The notes beneath the pieces are model-generated. The model saw only the letters and a program-made list of their open reading frames with translations, ran no database searches and had not been told where the DNA came from. Positions 23,294 through 36,675 of a stretch of DNA of 64,000 nucleotides are shown piece after piece (the first letter of the stretch is position 1; every line of letters starts with the position of its first letter). The DNA comes from Combretum micranthum. Taxonomy: Eukaryota; Streptophyta; Magnoliopsida; Myrtales; Combretaceae. The stretch lies in contig JAMXBD010000574.1 of the NCBI GenBank assembly GCA_024138025.1, positions 1 to 64,000 of the forward strand, read 5' to 3'. Made by a program: the position numbers and the translations under genes.

Positions 23294-26200
23294 TGTAAAC
23301 CCCGGTTTTCCTAGTAATCAAGTAAACTTCGGAAACTGGAAACCAAAATCCTAAACCAGATTAGTATAAGCCCTGTTAGAGAATCCTAGGAACCCTGCCC
23401 TGGATCCGGCTTTCCTTTGGTTTCAAATAAAAAGAACTTCTATAAAATAATTTAATGTAGAATATTGTTTTAAAGTATGTTTCAAACCATAAAAAGTTCT
23501 AATTTCGAAAAATTTTCTATTTCAGGCCTTCCGAGCTGCATTACGGAAAAGCAAGCCTCGAACTAGAAATTTTGAAAAATATTCCGGAATACTCTTTAGA
23601 ATCAAAATTTAATAAGGATTTCAAAAATATAAGTTTTATAATTTTTCGGGTTAGAAAAATTACAATTATAGTCCTTTTTTCGTATTTTCTTTACTACCGA
23701 TAAAGTAAATGTCTTATCTACTATTCATTACTATTCACAAGGATAACCTACTACAGACACAAGCCATATCCTAGTCTTACATCCTTACAAACACTCAATT
23801 ATATTTTCTTTTCCAAGAAATTTTTGTCTCTTAACAAATTATTACATTTAATACTTTTCATTACATAAATTACAAATTAAAACAATTTCAACTCTCTCTC
23901 TCCTCTCCACTCCCTCAAACCGACGCGCACACATCTCCCCCCCCCAACCCAAATATTGCCTCCATTTTTTTTATTTTATCTCCTTTTTATAATTAAAATA
24001 AACCTTAATTCACTTACTATAAATAATCTTTTACTTTTCTACATTTGTTTCAAAACTCACAAAAATCCTCTCTATTCTCTCCCTCTAGCCGTGAGCTCCC
24101 ACCACCACACACACACAAGCTTCATTTCTTCTTTATTTTTCCACTTGATTCAACTTTAGGTGATAAACCATAAGCCTTTCTACCATTTAATCTTGTAATG
24201 GCAAGATTATTCATGAGTATTTTCACATTAAGTCCCCATGAGCATTTGCTAGGGACAAGAAAATACTAATACATGAAAATCAAGCCACCATAAGAGTGGA
24301 TCTTGTGTTTAAATGTGTTTTCATCAAATAATCTTCATGTTCATGCATAAAATAGTAGAATAAAGTAGAGATCTTGCATAAAAATCGATGTTCATGCTTT
24401 TAAACTTCATTTCATGCATCATAAGTAGTGGATCTAGCATTTAGACACTCATAATATACTTGACATTCATGATCTCATAAATATTTTGTGTTTTTATGCA
24501 TTAATGCTCATAAAGGCTTTGTCTTGTGTGTATAAATGTTGTAGTTAGTAGATCTTTAAGTAGATAAGACAAAGAACTTAAAAAGGAAAATTTTTTGTTC
24601 GAAATGTTCAAAGGAAAATTCGTATGACTTCAAAGCTAGGTTTTAAAAACCCTTTTATCAACTCTAAAACTTATGTTTTATATGAAAAATGAAGGGTATA
24701 GGTAATAAATATCATTAAGTAATGATTTTTATAAGTTGAAATGAGTTTTGATAAGATTAATGTGTAAAACAAAGAGTAGAAATAAGATAGAAAATTTTGA
24801 GTTACTAGTCAACTTGTGAAATTCGTAATTTTAGATCATGGCCATAAAAACACCTATTATGGAAGCTTAAAATGAAAGTTTTATGAAATAAATGAAGTCC
24901 TTAAGGGATAGGTATAATAAATCATTAAATTTTAATGCATTAAACAAGTTTTTCCAAAGGAATCATTCAAAAATTAAATTTCTAAAAATTCGGATTTTTG
25001 AATAAATCCTATTTGAAAACATGTTTGCAAAGTATAAAATGCAAATTTTTATATAAAAATAAAGGTCTTAGGTAATAGATGTAATGAAGATTCAATTCTA
25101 ACAAAGATAACTAGAAATTCCTAAGAATTAATCCCAAAACACAAGTGAGTTATCAAAGTTAGGAAACTAGATTTCTCAAAAGTAGTTATTCTTGAAGTCT
25201 TGCAAATTAATGAGTTCTAAAATTTTCTTTTAGTAAAAATTATCAAGATCATGCGTACATTAAACTCATCGCATGTCATTCATGTTAGGAAATCATTAAT
25301 ACTGCATGTATAATTGATTCATCAAGTAGGAACATTTCAAACATTTATAAAACTATTTTCCAGAATTAGAAACTGATACTGATTAGAACTGATCCTACTG
25401 TTTCGTGATCCAAACATTTTCAAAACTTAAAAATAATATTATAATTAAATAGATCTTTCGAAGTAGATAGAAATCGATATATAATTTGCAAAATTCCGAG
25501 TTAAAATAACCAAATTATGGCCGTTTTAAGTCGGGACTTCTGTAAATAACGAGAATTACGAATTTACTAAGTTTTGTTATATAGTTTGGATTAGTTAAAT
25601 GATGAAATACTTATTAGGGTATTTATTTCTTTTTAGGTAATCCCGAAACCGACGAATCTTTACCACCGGACTATTATTACTAAAAGAACGGTATTCCATG
25701 GTTGAGTGAGTATTACTTTCGATTTCAATTATTGTTTGTGATTGTAATGGTAGTTGCACTAGATACTTGACAAAGATGAAATGGATATGCATGATGGGGA
25801 TGAACGGGCATTATATATGATTGTTGTTGATATGAGAAATTGAATTTAAAGAATATCGAAGCCAGGTGATTAACCATTGCTTGTATAGACGAAATAGGAT
25901 TGACTGTCTATGATTATTGATTGATCACTTAAAGAATTGGTATAATTGAATATTCGGAATTGAAAATAAATATGACTCATTCATATCATACTGGGGATGG
26001 AGCATTAGCATTTGTTAGTTTTCCGTAATCCTAAACGGTGTAAAAGTTGGTTAATCGTGATCCATAAAACGAAATTTATATGTTGGTTGGCCGTGAGTCT
26101 AAACGGCGTCGTACCGCAGGATTCGTTAATCTGCTAACTCGGGATGGAGGGCGCAAGTCCATCCACATATGATTTTCGGATGGTCTTATGTTTGTTGATT

Positions 26201-26717
26201 TCACATGTTTGATGCATATCACTTGTCTCATTAATCACTTCCTTGATTGGTGTGTCATAATTGTGATCTTAGAAGTTCTCACTCACTAAGCTAGTGTAGC
26301 TTGCGTCCCTACAGTTTTTATTTATTGCAGCACGAATTCATATGGCTTAGGCCGAGACAAGCTACAACTCAGGTACAGGAGCTAGGTGTTTCCTCTAGAA
26401 GTTGTTTTCAGATTTGATTAAGCTTTCGTAGGAAACCAAGAGACTCTGCATGACGATAATAGATCTCTAATTAATATTCTTTTATGGGAGAATGTCCCTT
26501 AGACTTTGTAACTATTCATATATGTGTTTTGATTTATATTCTATTGCTAGTGAATACCGAATTAAACTCTTTAACTCCATCGAGTGGAGTATTCTATTGT
26601 CGTAAAGGGACGCCTTACATTTATACAAGACTCCTGAAGGACTTGGATAGTAATTCGAGACTCTTATATGGGATGTAGCGGACTGTTATGTTTAGGGTAC
26701 CCCTATGGGGCGTGACA
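23294..26717 (+). mobile_element. Solo LTR of the Tekay-like family, plus orientation
   Basis: A 3424-bp LTR running from TGTAAACCCCGG to GGGGCGTGACA. Flanks TTTTA (23289-23293) and GTTTA (26718-26722) are a 5-bp duplication with one change. It keeps the terminal block with GGTTAATCGTGATCCATAAA and the CCGCAGGATTCGTTAATCTGC words that mirror the minus-oriented LTR at 8311-11726. There is no internal region. The short frames inside it (for example 26484-26678) are LTR text, not genes. Confidence 0.88.
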
Positions 26718-26722
26718 GTTTA

Positions 26723-26855
26723 TGTATTCTATTATCGTAAGGGAACGCCTTGCAAACTAACACAAGGCTTCTGAATGACTGTGGTAGTGATTCTTAAGTC
26801 TTATTTAGCATGCGGTGGACTATTACGTTTAGGATGCCCTATGGGGCGTGAGACA
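26723..26855 (+). repeat. 3' LTR of the old element, terminal part
   Basis: It resumes with TGTATTCTATTATCGTAAGG and ends ATGGGGCGTGAGACA, a slightly altered form of the family's LTR terminus. This closes the LTR opened at 16400. Confidence 0.75.
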
Positions 26856-28893
26856 TACTAAACCATCGCAACTATTGAACCCAAAATACCCTTATCGAAC
26901 TTCGACAAAACTCAACCATCTCGTAATCACCGAGCCATCAAACTGTACATTCCATAAGGTCAGTTCAATTTCAAGCCATCTCCTTCTTTAATCTTTCATT
27001 GAACTCGCACATACAACTAACCTGAAAACAGGCACCACTTTACCACCACCCTCATAAATCATTAGACGCATCCATAGAACTAACACAACTCAACATTCGA
27101 CCACCCCCTTTGTTGATCGTACTACCCAATTGCTATCACTAAACCCATCTTTGTGGAGGGGACAACATCCAAACTCATGTGTGCAATTTAACTGCGCACA
27201 TTGGAGATTTGTGTTTAACTAGCTTCAACCAAAGATGTTTTTTTTTTAATTTTTTAAGTGGTGCATTGAGATCCATTTGACCTGCTTGGGTCAGCCGAGT
27301 CATGGTTGAACCAACCAGGTCTAGCCGATTCAAAGAAAAAAAGGGTCTTAACCATGGATCTGCCTATTTCTAAAGCCGGTTGTAGGTGAACCAGATCGAA
27401 TCGATTAACCTGGTCCGAGTTTGACTACATTGGTTAGAATGAATTAAAATTAGATTTCATGCCAGGGGGCAAAAAGATATAAGGCGTATAACAACTTGCA
27501 TCATTGTCATGATTCATGCTAATTGGTAGGTTATAAGGAAGCATACAAGTCATCTACTAAGAAGACACTTCTCTCTACTATAAATACCTAAAAGATGTAC
27601 AAGAAAGTGACTATCACCACTTGATCACCTTCATCTGCATATACTATAAATCTTCTACATTCATTATATTGTTGTTGTATAGTTCTCGCACCTTTGCATT
27701 TCACAAGTAGTCTTCTATCAACTTAAGTGTTGGATTGTCCACCAGGATCATCCTTGATGCCTTCTTAGTTCACATTTACTCTTTTGCAGGTTTCAAGCAT
27801 ATGAGGATCCTTCGATCGAAGTTTAAACACTCTATTGAGAACCATATAGTAATGGGCATTAATTACATATCTAATTGGGTTCATGAATTTCTTGTTATAA
27901 GAACCAGTTTTGAATCTCAAGTTCCTCTTAACATTGCTAAATCTTCATGGAAGCTTGATGCCATTGTGCACATACACAACACAAACATTACATTTAATCA
28001 TATCGACTACTTTCTATACCTCTAAGCTCTATCTTCCTTCAAGTTTTCCGTTGAGTCGTTAAAATTTACATGACTCTTTTTAGGCCTTCTAACCTTGACT
28101 AAATAAAGGAACTAACTGCCATACTAAAAAATAGTACTTTGTAATTGACATGTCCTCTGGTTATTCATCACAACCTATGGTGATGGATTTTTGTTCTCTA
28201 GTGATTAAACATTGGCATTTGGCCTCTAATTATTGTTCACTAACAATTGACCATTGCTTATTAGAATCCATTTCAGCTTGACTTACCCTTTTTTTTCACA
28301 CCTACGCATACTTTATAACAAAGTTTTGTGTAAATTTAAGATACAAACTTAATAAGAACCTTGACTAATTGTAAAAATTAAATTATACTAAACATTATAA
28401 GAGTGTATTCTTGAGAAAATGTTTCCTAAATTGGTTTGACTTCCATTTTTGATGTGGGATTATGTATAATAGTGATTAAGCATGCATTAACATTGGCAAT
28501 TTTGTTTTTTTTTTTCTCTTTTCAATTGCCATAATTGTTATTTTTCTTTTCAGTTGACTAAAAGATGGTACACATTGATGCTTAATAAATGGTAAATAAT
28601 TAAGTAAATAAATCATATATAATTTTTTTTTAAAAATGCACTTTTCTTTATGTAGTAATTACCATTAAAGGAAAAGGAATAACCATTCAATAACTTATAT
28701 TCCTTTATAATTTAATTTTCTATTTTTATTCTTCTTGCAAACTTTACATTATCCATTTACCAGCTCTCACATTAGCTTTAGTATATAGACAATAGATATA
28801 GGGGTTTGTGATATAATTTTTTATTTACTGACTAGTTAGAAAAATAATTATGCATAGGTGTGCAGCCGAGCTTTTGAAAGCTTTAGCTTAGCT
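26856..28893. other. Intergenic, possible remnant of a gypsy LTR or TRIM near 27170-27830
   Basis: No convincing gene. Around 27570-27800 there is a TATA-like word (CTATAAATACC) followed by ACTTAAGTGTTGGATTGTCC and CTTTTGCAGGTTT. That arrangement is typical of the R-U5 part of Tat-type gypsy LTRs and large TRIM/LARD elements. The boundaries cannot be fixed. A 96-codon frame at 27735-28025 overlaps it and matches nothing I know. From 28300 to 28860 the sequence is AT-rich with nothing recognised. Confidence 0.3.
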
Positions 28894-31776
28894 TGAGAAA
28901 TGATCCAAACACACCCATAATTAATTGAAATTCAAGTAAAATAGCTGGAAAATAATTTTGACTTCAAACCAAGAGAAGGAGTAAAATTAATTAATGGGTT
29001 GGGGTAAAATAGAATTTAAAGATGGTTGACTAAGGGAATTAGGTAAGAAAAATCTACTAAAGAAAGCCTAATGCAAATGGATGGCTGAGATTGTGCCATG
29101 TGGCACTCTAAAAAGAGACCTAGAAACCTTAGACCCTAGCCTCTATATAAATAATCTTATATTTTCTGGCATTCCCCTTTATAAAATCTACTACAACCCT
29201 AAGGTAAAAAGCCCTAGACCCAAGCCTTCTTTCTTATGCTAACTAAGTAAGGTTAAAAGAGAATTAGCTCTAATCAGTTGAGATTATCCATTTCATGTTA
29301 GGAAATGTAGATAATGAAAGCAAACTTGGAAAAGAAGAAGCACAAGAAACTCAAGGGAATTTGTAACAAGGTAAGAGTGAAGATTTCATGTGTCAAAATA
29401 CAAAGTTTATGGTATTTTAGATGTAGATTCTAACATAAGAATGTTGGTAGGGAGTGAAGAAAACAAGGAAATCGAGTTTAGAGGTGATTTAAGCATGGAG
29501 AACCACCTAACAGCTACAACAACAAGGTAAGACCTAAAAATTGACTCTTAGCATTATAAATATGTGAGAATAAGGTGATAAGACAAGTCTGGAAATGTTA
29601 ATGGGAAGAATGAACATATTTCAAGTTGAAATCCTGTTAGAGACTAACTTTGAGAAGAAAATGAATGATGTTATGCATCAAATTTATGGACAAGGTCACG
29701 CAATGAGCAGGATGTGATGATAGCAAAGTTAGAGTAAGTTAAATGAAGGATTACACATAAAATGTTTTGGAAATTTCAGAAAAGACATGAAAACTTGACA
29801 GTTATTGTAAGAAAATAGATGTAATAGGCTTTGAACTTAGGCTAATCATGTTTTAGCATGCTAAAGATGAATATAGTTAATTCGAGGTGTAAAGATGATC
29901 GCCTAATACCCTTAAAATCATCAAAATTCGACGCAAAAGTATAGTTAGACAGAAATAACAAGTTTAATCATGAAATATACCAAACCCAAAAGAGCATGAT
30001 GGGATCACGACACCATGTTTCCCACTATGCTTCTATTTAACCCTTAAATGCAAAGGAAACATAAAACCTAGAAAAGCGCTAAGGAAACACGATGCCATGT
30101 CTCCTGCCATGCTTCTCGTTGGATCTAAAAGAGCTATGAAATGCAGAAGAACATGGGATAGATACACAACGCTATGTTTCCCCCATGCTTCTCTCTACTT
30201 TCGGAGATGTGTTAACGTGTGAAGAAACAGGAGGGGATACACTCATTTGTATTTCCTCCGTGCTTCTTTCTGGTCTCGAAATGTGCTAGAGCACAATGAA
30301 ATACGGTAGCATACATCTAATTGTGTTCCACCCCATGCTCCTTGCTGATCTCCTCGAAGCAAGGCTACCATATGTGAAACACGGGGTAATGCATCCCCCC
30401 ATGTACCCACCATGCTTCTCTTCCATCCTTTTTTTCATTCTCAATCCTTGTCTAAATCAAACAAAGCTTTATCTAACTTCTTCCTTAAACTTACTCAACC
30501 TTTTAAGCAAAATCTTTTCGGCGGAATGACTAAGTCAATACAACTTAGTTATAACAAGCAAGGAAAAAGAATTAGAGACAACTGATCATGAATTGATTTC
30601 AAATTTCTATTATGAGCAGTTATTGGACTTCTAGCTTGGAATCAGATAACAAGCTTGATTTGATCAACAGGTATGCAGTAATTGCATATTGCTTGTTAGG
30701 ATAGTTTTAGTTATTAGACTAAAAATTTAAACTTGACTTAATTAAGTGTTGGTATTGCAAGTTTGATCGCAACTTTGGGATGATGCGGTAGTTTAGGCAC
30801 TTAGACCCCATGAATGTGTGATTAGGCTCGGTAGGTAGTCGATGGGGAAATTTCTGAGATCGGACGGTTGACTAGGAGCTGGTACAATATTGTAATGAGT
30901 TATATGACATTATAGGACCCTATATAAAGGGTTACAATGGACCATGTTTGTTGATGGTAGCCTATGATGAGATGACTTAAACAAGACTATTTTCCTCATT
31001 TTCTTTCCAGTAAGTTCTGAGGACTCATTTAACCTCCCACAACACCCCCCCCCTCCCCCCTCTCTTTCGGTGTGTGATCCGTCGAGGGAACCCTACCTTA
31101 TTTCGTTTAGCAGGAGTTTTGAGTACTTCTGAGATGCTAGGAATACTTGGTTGATGACTTAATTTAATCGAACTTAATTTGTGCCTATTGCATTAGCCTA
31201 AGCGTGTATGACATGCATGAATATATTTGATTACCATTGTACTGGGCTTCATCGCTCACTTTACAATATTTTAGGTGATGACGAGAGTTCGTATGTGGAG
31301 CTCTACTATGATTCTATGGGATTTAGGATGGACAAGTTCAAGGAGTGACCTCAAATATTGGCAAGCTAGATGGGACTTTGGAAATACTTTCTTTTTATGA
31401 ATATATGATTTTAATTTGATGGAAAACTATAAACACTTAACTTTATCATCGCTTTTGGCTCGAATGCCAAACTTCATAATTGGGTTGAGCTTAGCTCCCT
31501 TCTTCTTGGGTTGATATCTTAAATGTTTTAAGCTCTTAAATATTCATCCTACTCTTTCTCAATGTACTTACATACATATTGATATATTGGTTTCTAAATT
31601 ATTTATAAATCATCTTACGAATCAACATGGTTCTACTATCGAGCATAATCATGATTTCATAACTAAAATGTAACTAGAAGCATACCTAGTTATCGGAAGC
31701 CCTGTGCATATTACTTAGAGGCGATGCATGTAGTGAAACAACCATACCCTTAAGCATCCTAAGGGCCGGGTCGTTT
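28894..31776 (+). mobile_element. Putative solo LTR of another gypsy family
   Basis: The segment begins TGAGAAATGATCC and ends GGGCCGGGTCGTTT. The ends are roughly inverted (TGAAACGACCC-type termini are known in several gypsy families). TAGCT is found immediately before (28889-28893) and at the right end (31777-31781), as a 5-bp target duplication would be. Both flanks carry the same kind of GAGCCGAGCTT text, which supports an insertion into one repeat. A promoter-like CTCTATATAAATAATC lies near 29140. No coding domain is present. The right terminus lacks a clean CA, so the call is tentative. Confidence 0.5.
30003..30420 (+). repeat. Minisatellite, six diverged units of about 77 bp
   Basis: The phrase CCATGTTTCCCMCATGCTTCT recurs in diverged form at about 30006, 30089, 30165, 30239, 30312 and 30391 (spacing 73-83 bp). 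Words such as AAATGTGCTAGAGCACA and GAAACACG lie between. It lies inside the putative solo LTR. Confidence 0.75.
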
Positions 31777-31781
31777 TAGCT

Positions 31782-32190
31782 TGTTTGATAAGTAACGAGC
31801 TTGAGCCGAGCCGAGCCGAGCTTTTAACGAGTTTGAAAAAGCATAGGCTTGAGGTCGTTAATGATTCACAAGTCCAAACTTAGCTCATTAGGTTCGTTTA
31901 ACTATACAAGTCCGAGGTTGGACTCATTTACATAAATGATTATATATAATATTATATCAATATATTAACATAAATAATTATATATAATAAAACAATATTA
32001 CAAAAAAAATGTTTTGTAAGCTCTTAACTTTCTTGTTTACGAGCCTACTCATAAGTCAAACTCGCAAAAACACACACTTGGCTTATTTAACTAAAAAACT
32101 TCCATTTGAGCTCGAACTCAACTCATTTATTAAGTGAGCTTAAGCCAATCCAGGCCTACTTGAGCTTAGCTGTTTGTAGCTCTAATTACG
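31782..32190. repeat. Degenerate GAGCCGAGCTT-type repeat, interrupted by the solo LTR
   Basis: The text GAGCTTGAGCCGAGCCGAGC with scattered GAGCTCGAACTCAACTC continues the GCAGCCGAGCTTTTGAAAGC stretch at 28860-28893. Such words are common in plant non-autonomous DNA transposons. No clean terminal inverted repeat was found. Confidence 0.35.
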
Positions 32191-32368
32191 TAAATACTAA
32201 TTATATAAAAAATAACAAAATACCATTGCAATATCACATGTCAAAAATATGAAATATGTTTTTCTATGAGTGTCTCATGTATAATATGCTTTTATATATG
32301 CTTTGCTAGATTTATAGTGCAAACATGTGAACATCAACTTACCAATAGAAAAAAAAAATAGTTACAAT

Positions 32369-33161
32369 GCCATATATAATACCCTAAGTATTACATGCAC
32401 TGGCTTCCTCAAAAAAGGTATGTTTATCATGAATATTTGCTAGCCACATTTTAAATTACAAAATCCTATAATTAGATTCTCAAAACATATGGATTTAAAA
32501 TTTATAAAATGAACTTTACAAAACATATCATAAATTACTCTCATGAGAAGATAATCTTCTCATAAACAAAACTATACCATCAGGTATCACTTATACATTT
32601 CATGATGGTAAACAAAGCTTTAAAAGATTGTTACAACATATGAGCTTCATCATGCCCTTTAAAAAAATGATACATTTTCAAAAAATAAATCCAGCTCTTA
32701 TAACTAAAACAAAATCAAAATCCATCCATGATCTTAAGCCACTTCACTCTCCAACAAACTCTTCCTGATACATCGCCCAAAACTCGAGATAATATCATCA
32801 TCATCCAAATTATCATCATCAACAAAACAATACTTGGAAAATGAACAACAACAATAATAATGAGCCGAAGCTTAGTACACAGTAACAGAAACACACATGG
32901 AATGACACACAAGCCTAGCTAAATGTAATGCAACAAACAATAAGTTATTACCTTTTGTTTAAATAAAGTAAGCAACAGGGAGCACTCATACTCTAGAATA
33001 ATCCCGAGAACCTAGGGGTCTTGAGTAACAACAGATACTCAGGGCTTGATATAGGCAACTGAATACCTAGATCTCCCATATGATATATCCTAAAAGGAGA
33101 AAATAGCCTCTTTAGGGGTCACAACCGTTACACATTTTCACTAATCTCATTCCACAATATC
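32369..33161 (-). repeat. Old LTR-like sequence, first piece
   Basis: It begins near TAATACCCTAAG and contains ATGAGCCGAAGCTTAGTACACAG-like text, resembling the start of the segment at 50206. It is cut at ATATC (33157-33161) by a solo LTR. I infer that it belongs with 36676-37984 and 42644-43930 as a single old LTR of about 3.5 kb; only the 37005-37860 part has a clear second copy in the window. Confidence 0.35.
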
Positions 33162-36100
33162 TGTAAACCCCTAAATTTTTGGAAACGGTTTAGCCTAAAA
33201 CCCTAAAACAGAAGTCAATCGGAACTCTAATGGTCAACAAAACCCTAATTAGAGTAATAGCTTAAGGCCGGCACTCCCGAATAAGAAACTCGATAAGGAT
33301 AAGTAGAAGTTTAGAATGTAGAATAGCGCGGAATTATCTAAGGTAGTATAAAAAGATCAGATTAGAAAAACCGCAACTCGTTTCGAACCCCATTGGACAC
33401 GGTTCTTGAAAAACGTGTCCGGACTCCGGAATAGTAAAAATATACCGCATATACCGTTAGACTCGTAAAAATATAAGGATTTCAAAAATATCAATTTTGT
33501 AATTTTTCGGTAAGTAAAAATAACAGATATCGCATTTATACACGTATTTTCTTACTACCGGTACTTTATTAGTCATATCCACTTTACATTATACTATTCA
33601 TTACTATTCTACACTATTCTTTTATCTCTACTTTTTCTTACACCTACTCTTACAAACACCATAACCTATAACCTTTACTTTTTACCTTTCCCATAATGTT
33701 ATTTCACATCAACCTTACTTATTACTTCATTTAATCCACAAAATACAAAAAATAAAAATAAAAATAAAAACACTCCCTCTCTCTACACTCATGGCCGGCG
33801 CAACCCCCTCCTCTCTCTTCCTCAATTTGTTTCAATTTTCTTTTATTTTAATCATACAAAACCACTCCATATTTTTCTATAAATACCCCCCTCCTCTTTC
33901 ACTTCTTTCACACAATTACTATCCACAAATTTCTTACTAAAACTCTCTCAAAATCTCTTCTCAAAACTCTCTCCAACTATCTTCCCAAAACTCTCTCCAA
34001 TTTATTCCAAAACCACTTCTACCTACAACAAAAACCAAAGCCACATAACACTACCAAAAGTCTTCTTTAGGTAACCATTTCATAATATTCTCTTCTCCTC
34101 ATGTCATATAACTTTACATGATCATAGTGTGAGTTTCCAAAGACTAAATGTTATGGAAGCTACATTATATTCATGTATTGTTCTTGTTCATGAAAATTTA
34201 TTTATGTTTATGTTATTACTTTTGTTCATATTATTATTACTATATCTAAGTATTATTATCAATATATATATACATATTCTTCAGAGCATATAAGCTCATT
34301 TGCAATTTATCTATTTTATGCAATGCAATTTATTTATTTCATTGCAATTTATTTATTTATTCCTTGTTATTTTAAGACTAGTCTCTAGTCTTAGACTTAT
34401 CCTTATCAAGTCAAAACAAAAATTTTCTTTCTTTCATTTTATTTTTATATTGGGACTAGTCTACTTCTTAGTACCGGGAGCCTTGATAAAAGCTAAGATT
34501 CCCAATACTTGACTTTATTATTTATGTTATTTTGTTTATTATTATTTTCTCATAATTCATGTTCATTTAAATTGTTGTCCAAAATTTCAAGTTCTAAAAA
34601 TAGTTGACAAAAAGGAGATTTTGACACTTAGAAACAAGTTTATGTAAATTAGAAGATCTATGGTTTAAACAAAAATAAAGTTATCTCTTTTCAAGTTACA
34701 AGAAGAAACCACTAAGATTTTAGAAACTACTTTTACTATAAAAAGCTTCTTAAACCACTTGTAATCCCACTTTGTTTTTATAAAGAAAATAAATTTTTTA
34801 CGCAAGGATAATTTCTATGAAAAACATAATATGAGGAAAGGATGGGGAATTTTCAAACAAAGATTTTTGCAAAACAAATAGACAAAGAAATTTGTATAGG
34901 AAAAATAAATAGGAAAAATAATATTAATATAGAAAGCTTAGAAAGAAGAAAATTTATTTACAAAAAGTTACTTGGAAATATATAAAAGCCAACATAAAAC
35001 ATTTTTGTGAAACAAAAGAAACAAAATATTCATTTCAGGAGATTTACAAAAAAATGAATTCTTGTAAACTATATTTTTCAAAAAACTCCAAAACTGACAT
35101 AATTTTACTTGAGCAACATGATTGGACAACAAACACTTGAGCATGAATAAATATGAGCTAAGTAACCGTAAAAAGAGAAATTTTCAACTATATAGATAAC
35201 TAAGTATTTATCAAACAAATTTTGATTGCTTGAACCAAAGTTGTTTTTGAGATGGAAAAAGCCGTGGTGAATTTTTTCGCCACTTTTTGCAGGGCCTAAA
35301 TGGTTTAGTTTGATAAAAATAGTTTTAGAAATGAATAGATCTTTTTGAGTAGGTAGAAATTGGTATATTATATGCGCGATTCCGAGTTAAAATGACCAAG
35401 TTATGGCCATTTTAAGTTGGAACTTTCCTTTATACAAACTTTAATGTTTTTTTGACATTGTCTTGTCAAAATTCAAGAAAATCATCAAGAAATACTCATT
35501 GTGGGTATTTTCTTTGGATAGGTGACTCCGAGGAAGGATACCTTTATCCCGAAGATTATTTCGATTAAGTGAAGTGTGTGAGCAACTCATCCGTATAAGA
35601 AGAATAGTCGACATGGCATCGTGAGTTTATTTCCTTTAAATGCTATACTTGTTGTGCTTGTAAATTAGTTGCATTAGAGTTAGGAAAAGATAAATGGATA
35701 TGTAAGTAAATTAATTCTTTGAAAGAATCCTAAGAATATCGAGGCCGGAATTGATTTAAATGTTTGTTTTAGTATAACACTTGCTTTGTATGAGATGCTT
35801 TGATTGCCTTAAACTTGATAATAATAATGTTATGATATCATAAATAAATGGATTCATGCATACCACGAAGTGAGTCACATTGCATTTGGGTTATTATCCT
35901 TGGGTGAGTAGGATAGTAAGTTCATGTCGAAAGCAACACTTGGCGGAGGATCCGAAAGCGATTGCTTGGCGGCGTTATAAAAAAGGAAATGCTTGGTGGA
36001 GGATCCGAAAGCAAGGCTCAATTCAAGTAGACTTCATATGCTTGGCGATATTGATCGAAAGCATAAATTTTTTTTTTTTACTAAAACTACTTGTTTTAAG

Positions 36101-36675
36101 GTTATGAATCACCAAACCCTGAATGGAGGACGCAAATCCATTCAACATATAGTTCCCGGAAAACTATATACCTTGTTTGCTCATGTGTATGTTGCATTCC
36201 ATTTGTTTGATTAAATAACTTGTTTGAGATTTTATTACAAGTTATTTATGAAATAATTCTCACTAAGCCTGTTAGCTTATACCCCCACAGATATCTTTTG
36301 CAATTTCCCTATTTATGATTAAGGCTACGAGGACCCTGCAGTCAGGTAATTTCTTTATGGATTAGGAAAATTTTAGATGAAGTTTAGTGTTGAATAAGAT
36401 GTAAAATATTCTTGTAATAGAGTAGTGAAAAAGGGAAATGTCTCTAAGTTTGTAAAATCATTATTATAAGTAAATGAATATTATGAATCCTCTTTTCTTA
36501 GTATGTTATTGTATCTTCTTAAGCTTCGTAATTCCATGAATGGTCCTCTAAAATTGTGAGAGCACGCTTTACACTTAATATAAAAGCTTTTGGGAATGGC
36601 TAAGGTTGTCATACTTAAGCTTTAATATTGAGTGTAGCGGACTGTTACGTTTAGGGTACCCCTTGGGGCGTGACA
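33162..36675 (+). mobile_element. Solo LTR of the Tekay-like family, TSD ATATC
   Basis: A 3514-bp LTR from TGTAAACCCC to GGGGCGTGACA with exact 5-bp repeats ATATC on both sides (33157-33161, 36676-36680). A TATA word CTATAAATACC lies near 33883, followed by a CT-rich leader. The GAGGATCCGAAAGCRANGCTTGGYGG text near 35940-36060 is repeated two to three times with GCTTGGCG in each unit. No coding domain. It is diverged from the young element's LTR, so it is an older insertion or a sister subfamily. Confidence 0.92.

Larger units (their letters stand above)
11727..26855 (+). mobile_element. Old plus-strand Tekay-like element, 3' part, with nested insertions
   Basis: A decayed relative of the young chromovirus in opposite orientation. 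Visible parts are the protease-RT connector (11727-11770, resumed at 13461), degraded RT to chromodomain (to 16399), and a 3' LTR from 16400 to 26855. Its 5' half lies left of the young insertion and outside the window. Interruptions are the young element (left edge), a Copia solo LTR, and two solo LTRs of its own kind inside the 3' LTR. Removing the inserts rejoins matching sequence on both sides in each case, which supports the order of events. Confidence 0.85.

Noticed and set aside
27735..28025. A 96-codon frame
   Set aside because: No recognisable domain, and it overlaps a likely LTR/TRIM remnant; coding is not supported.
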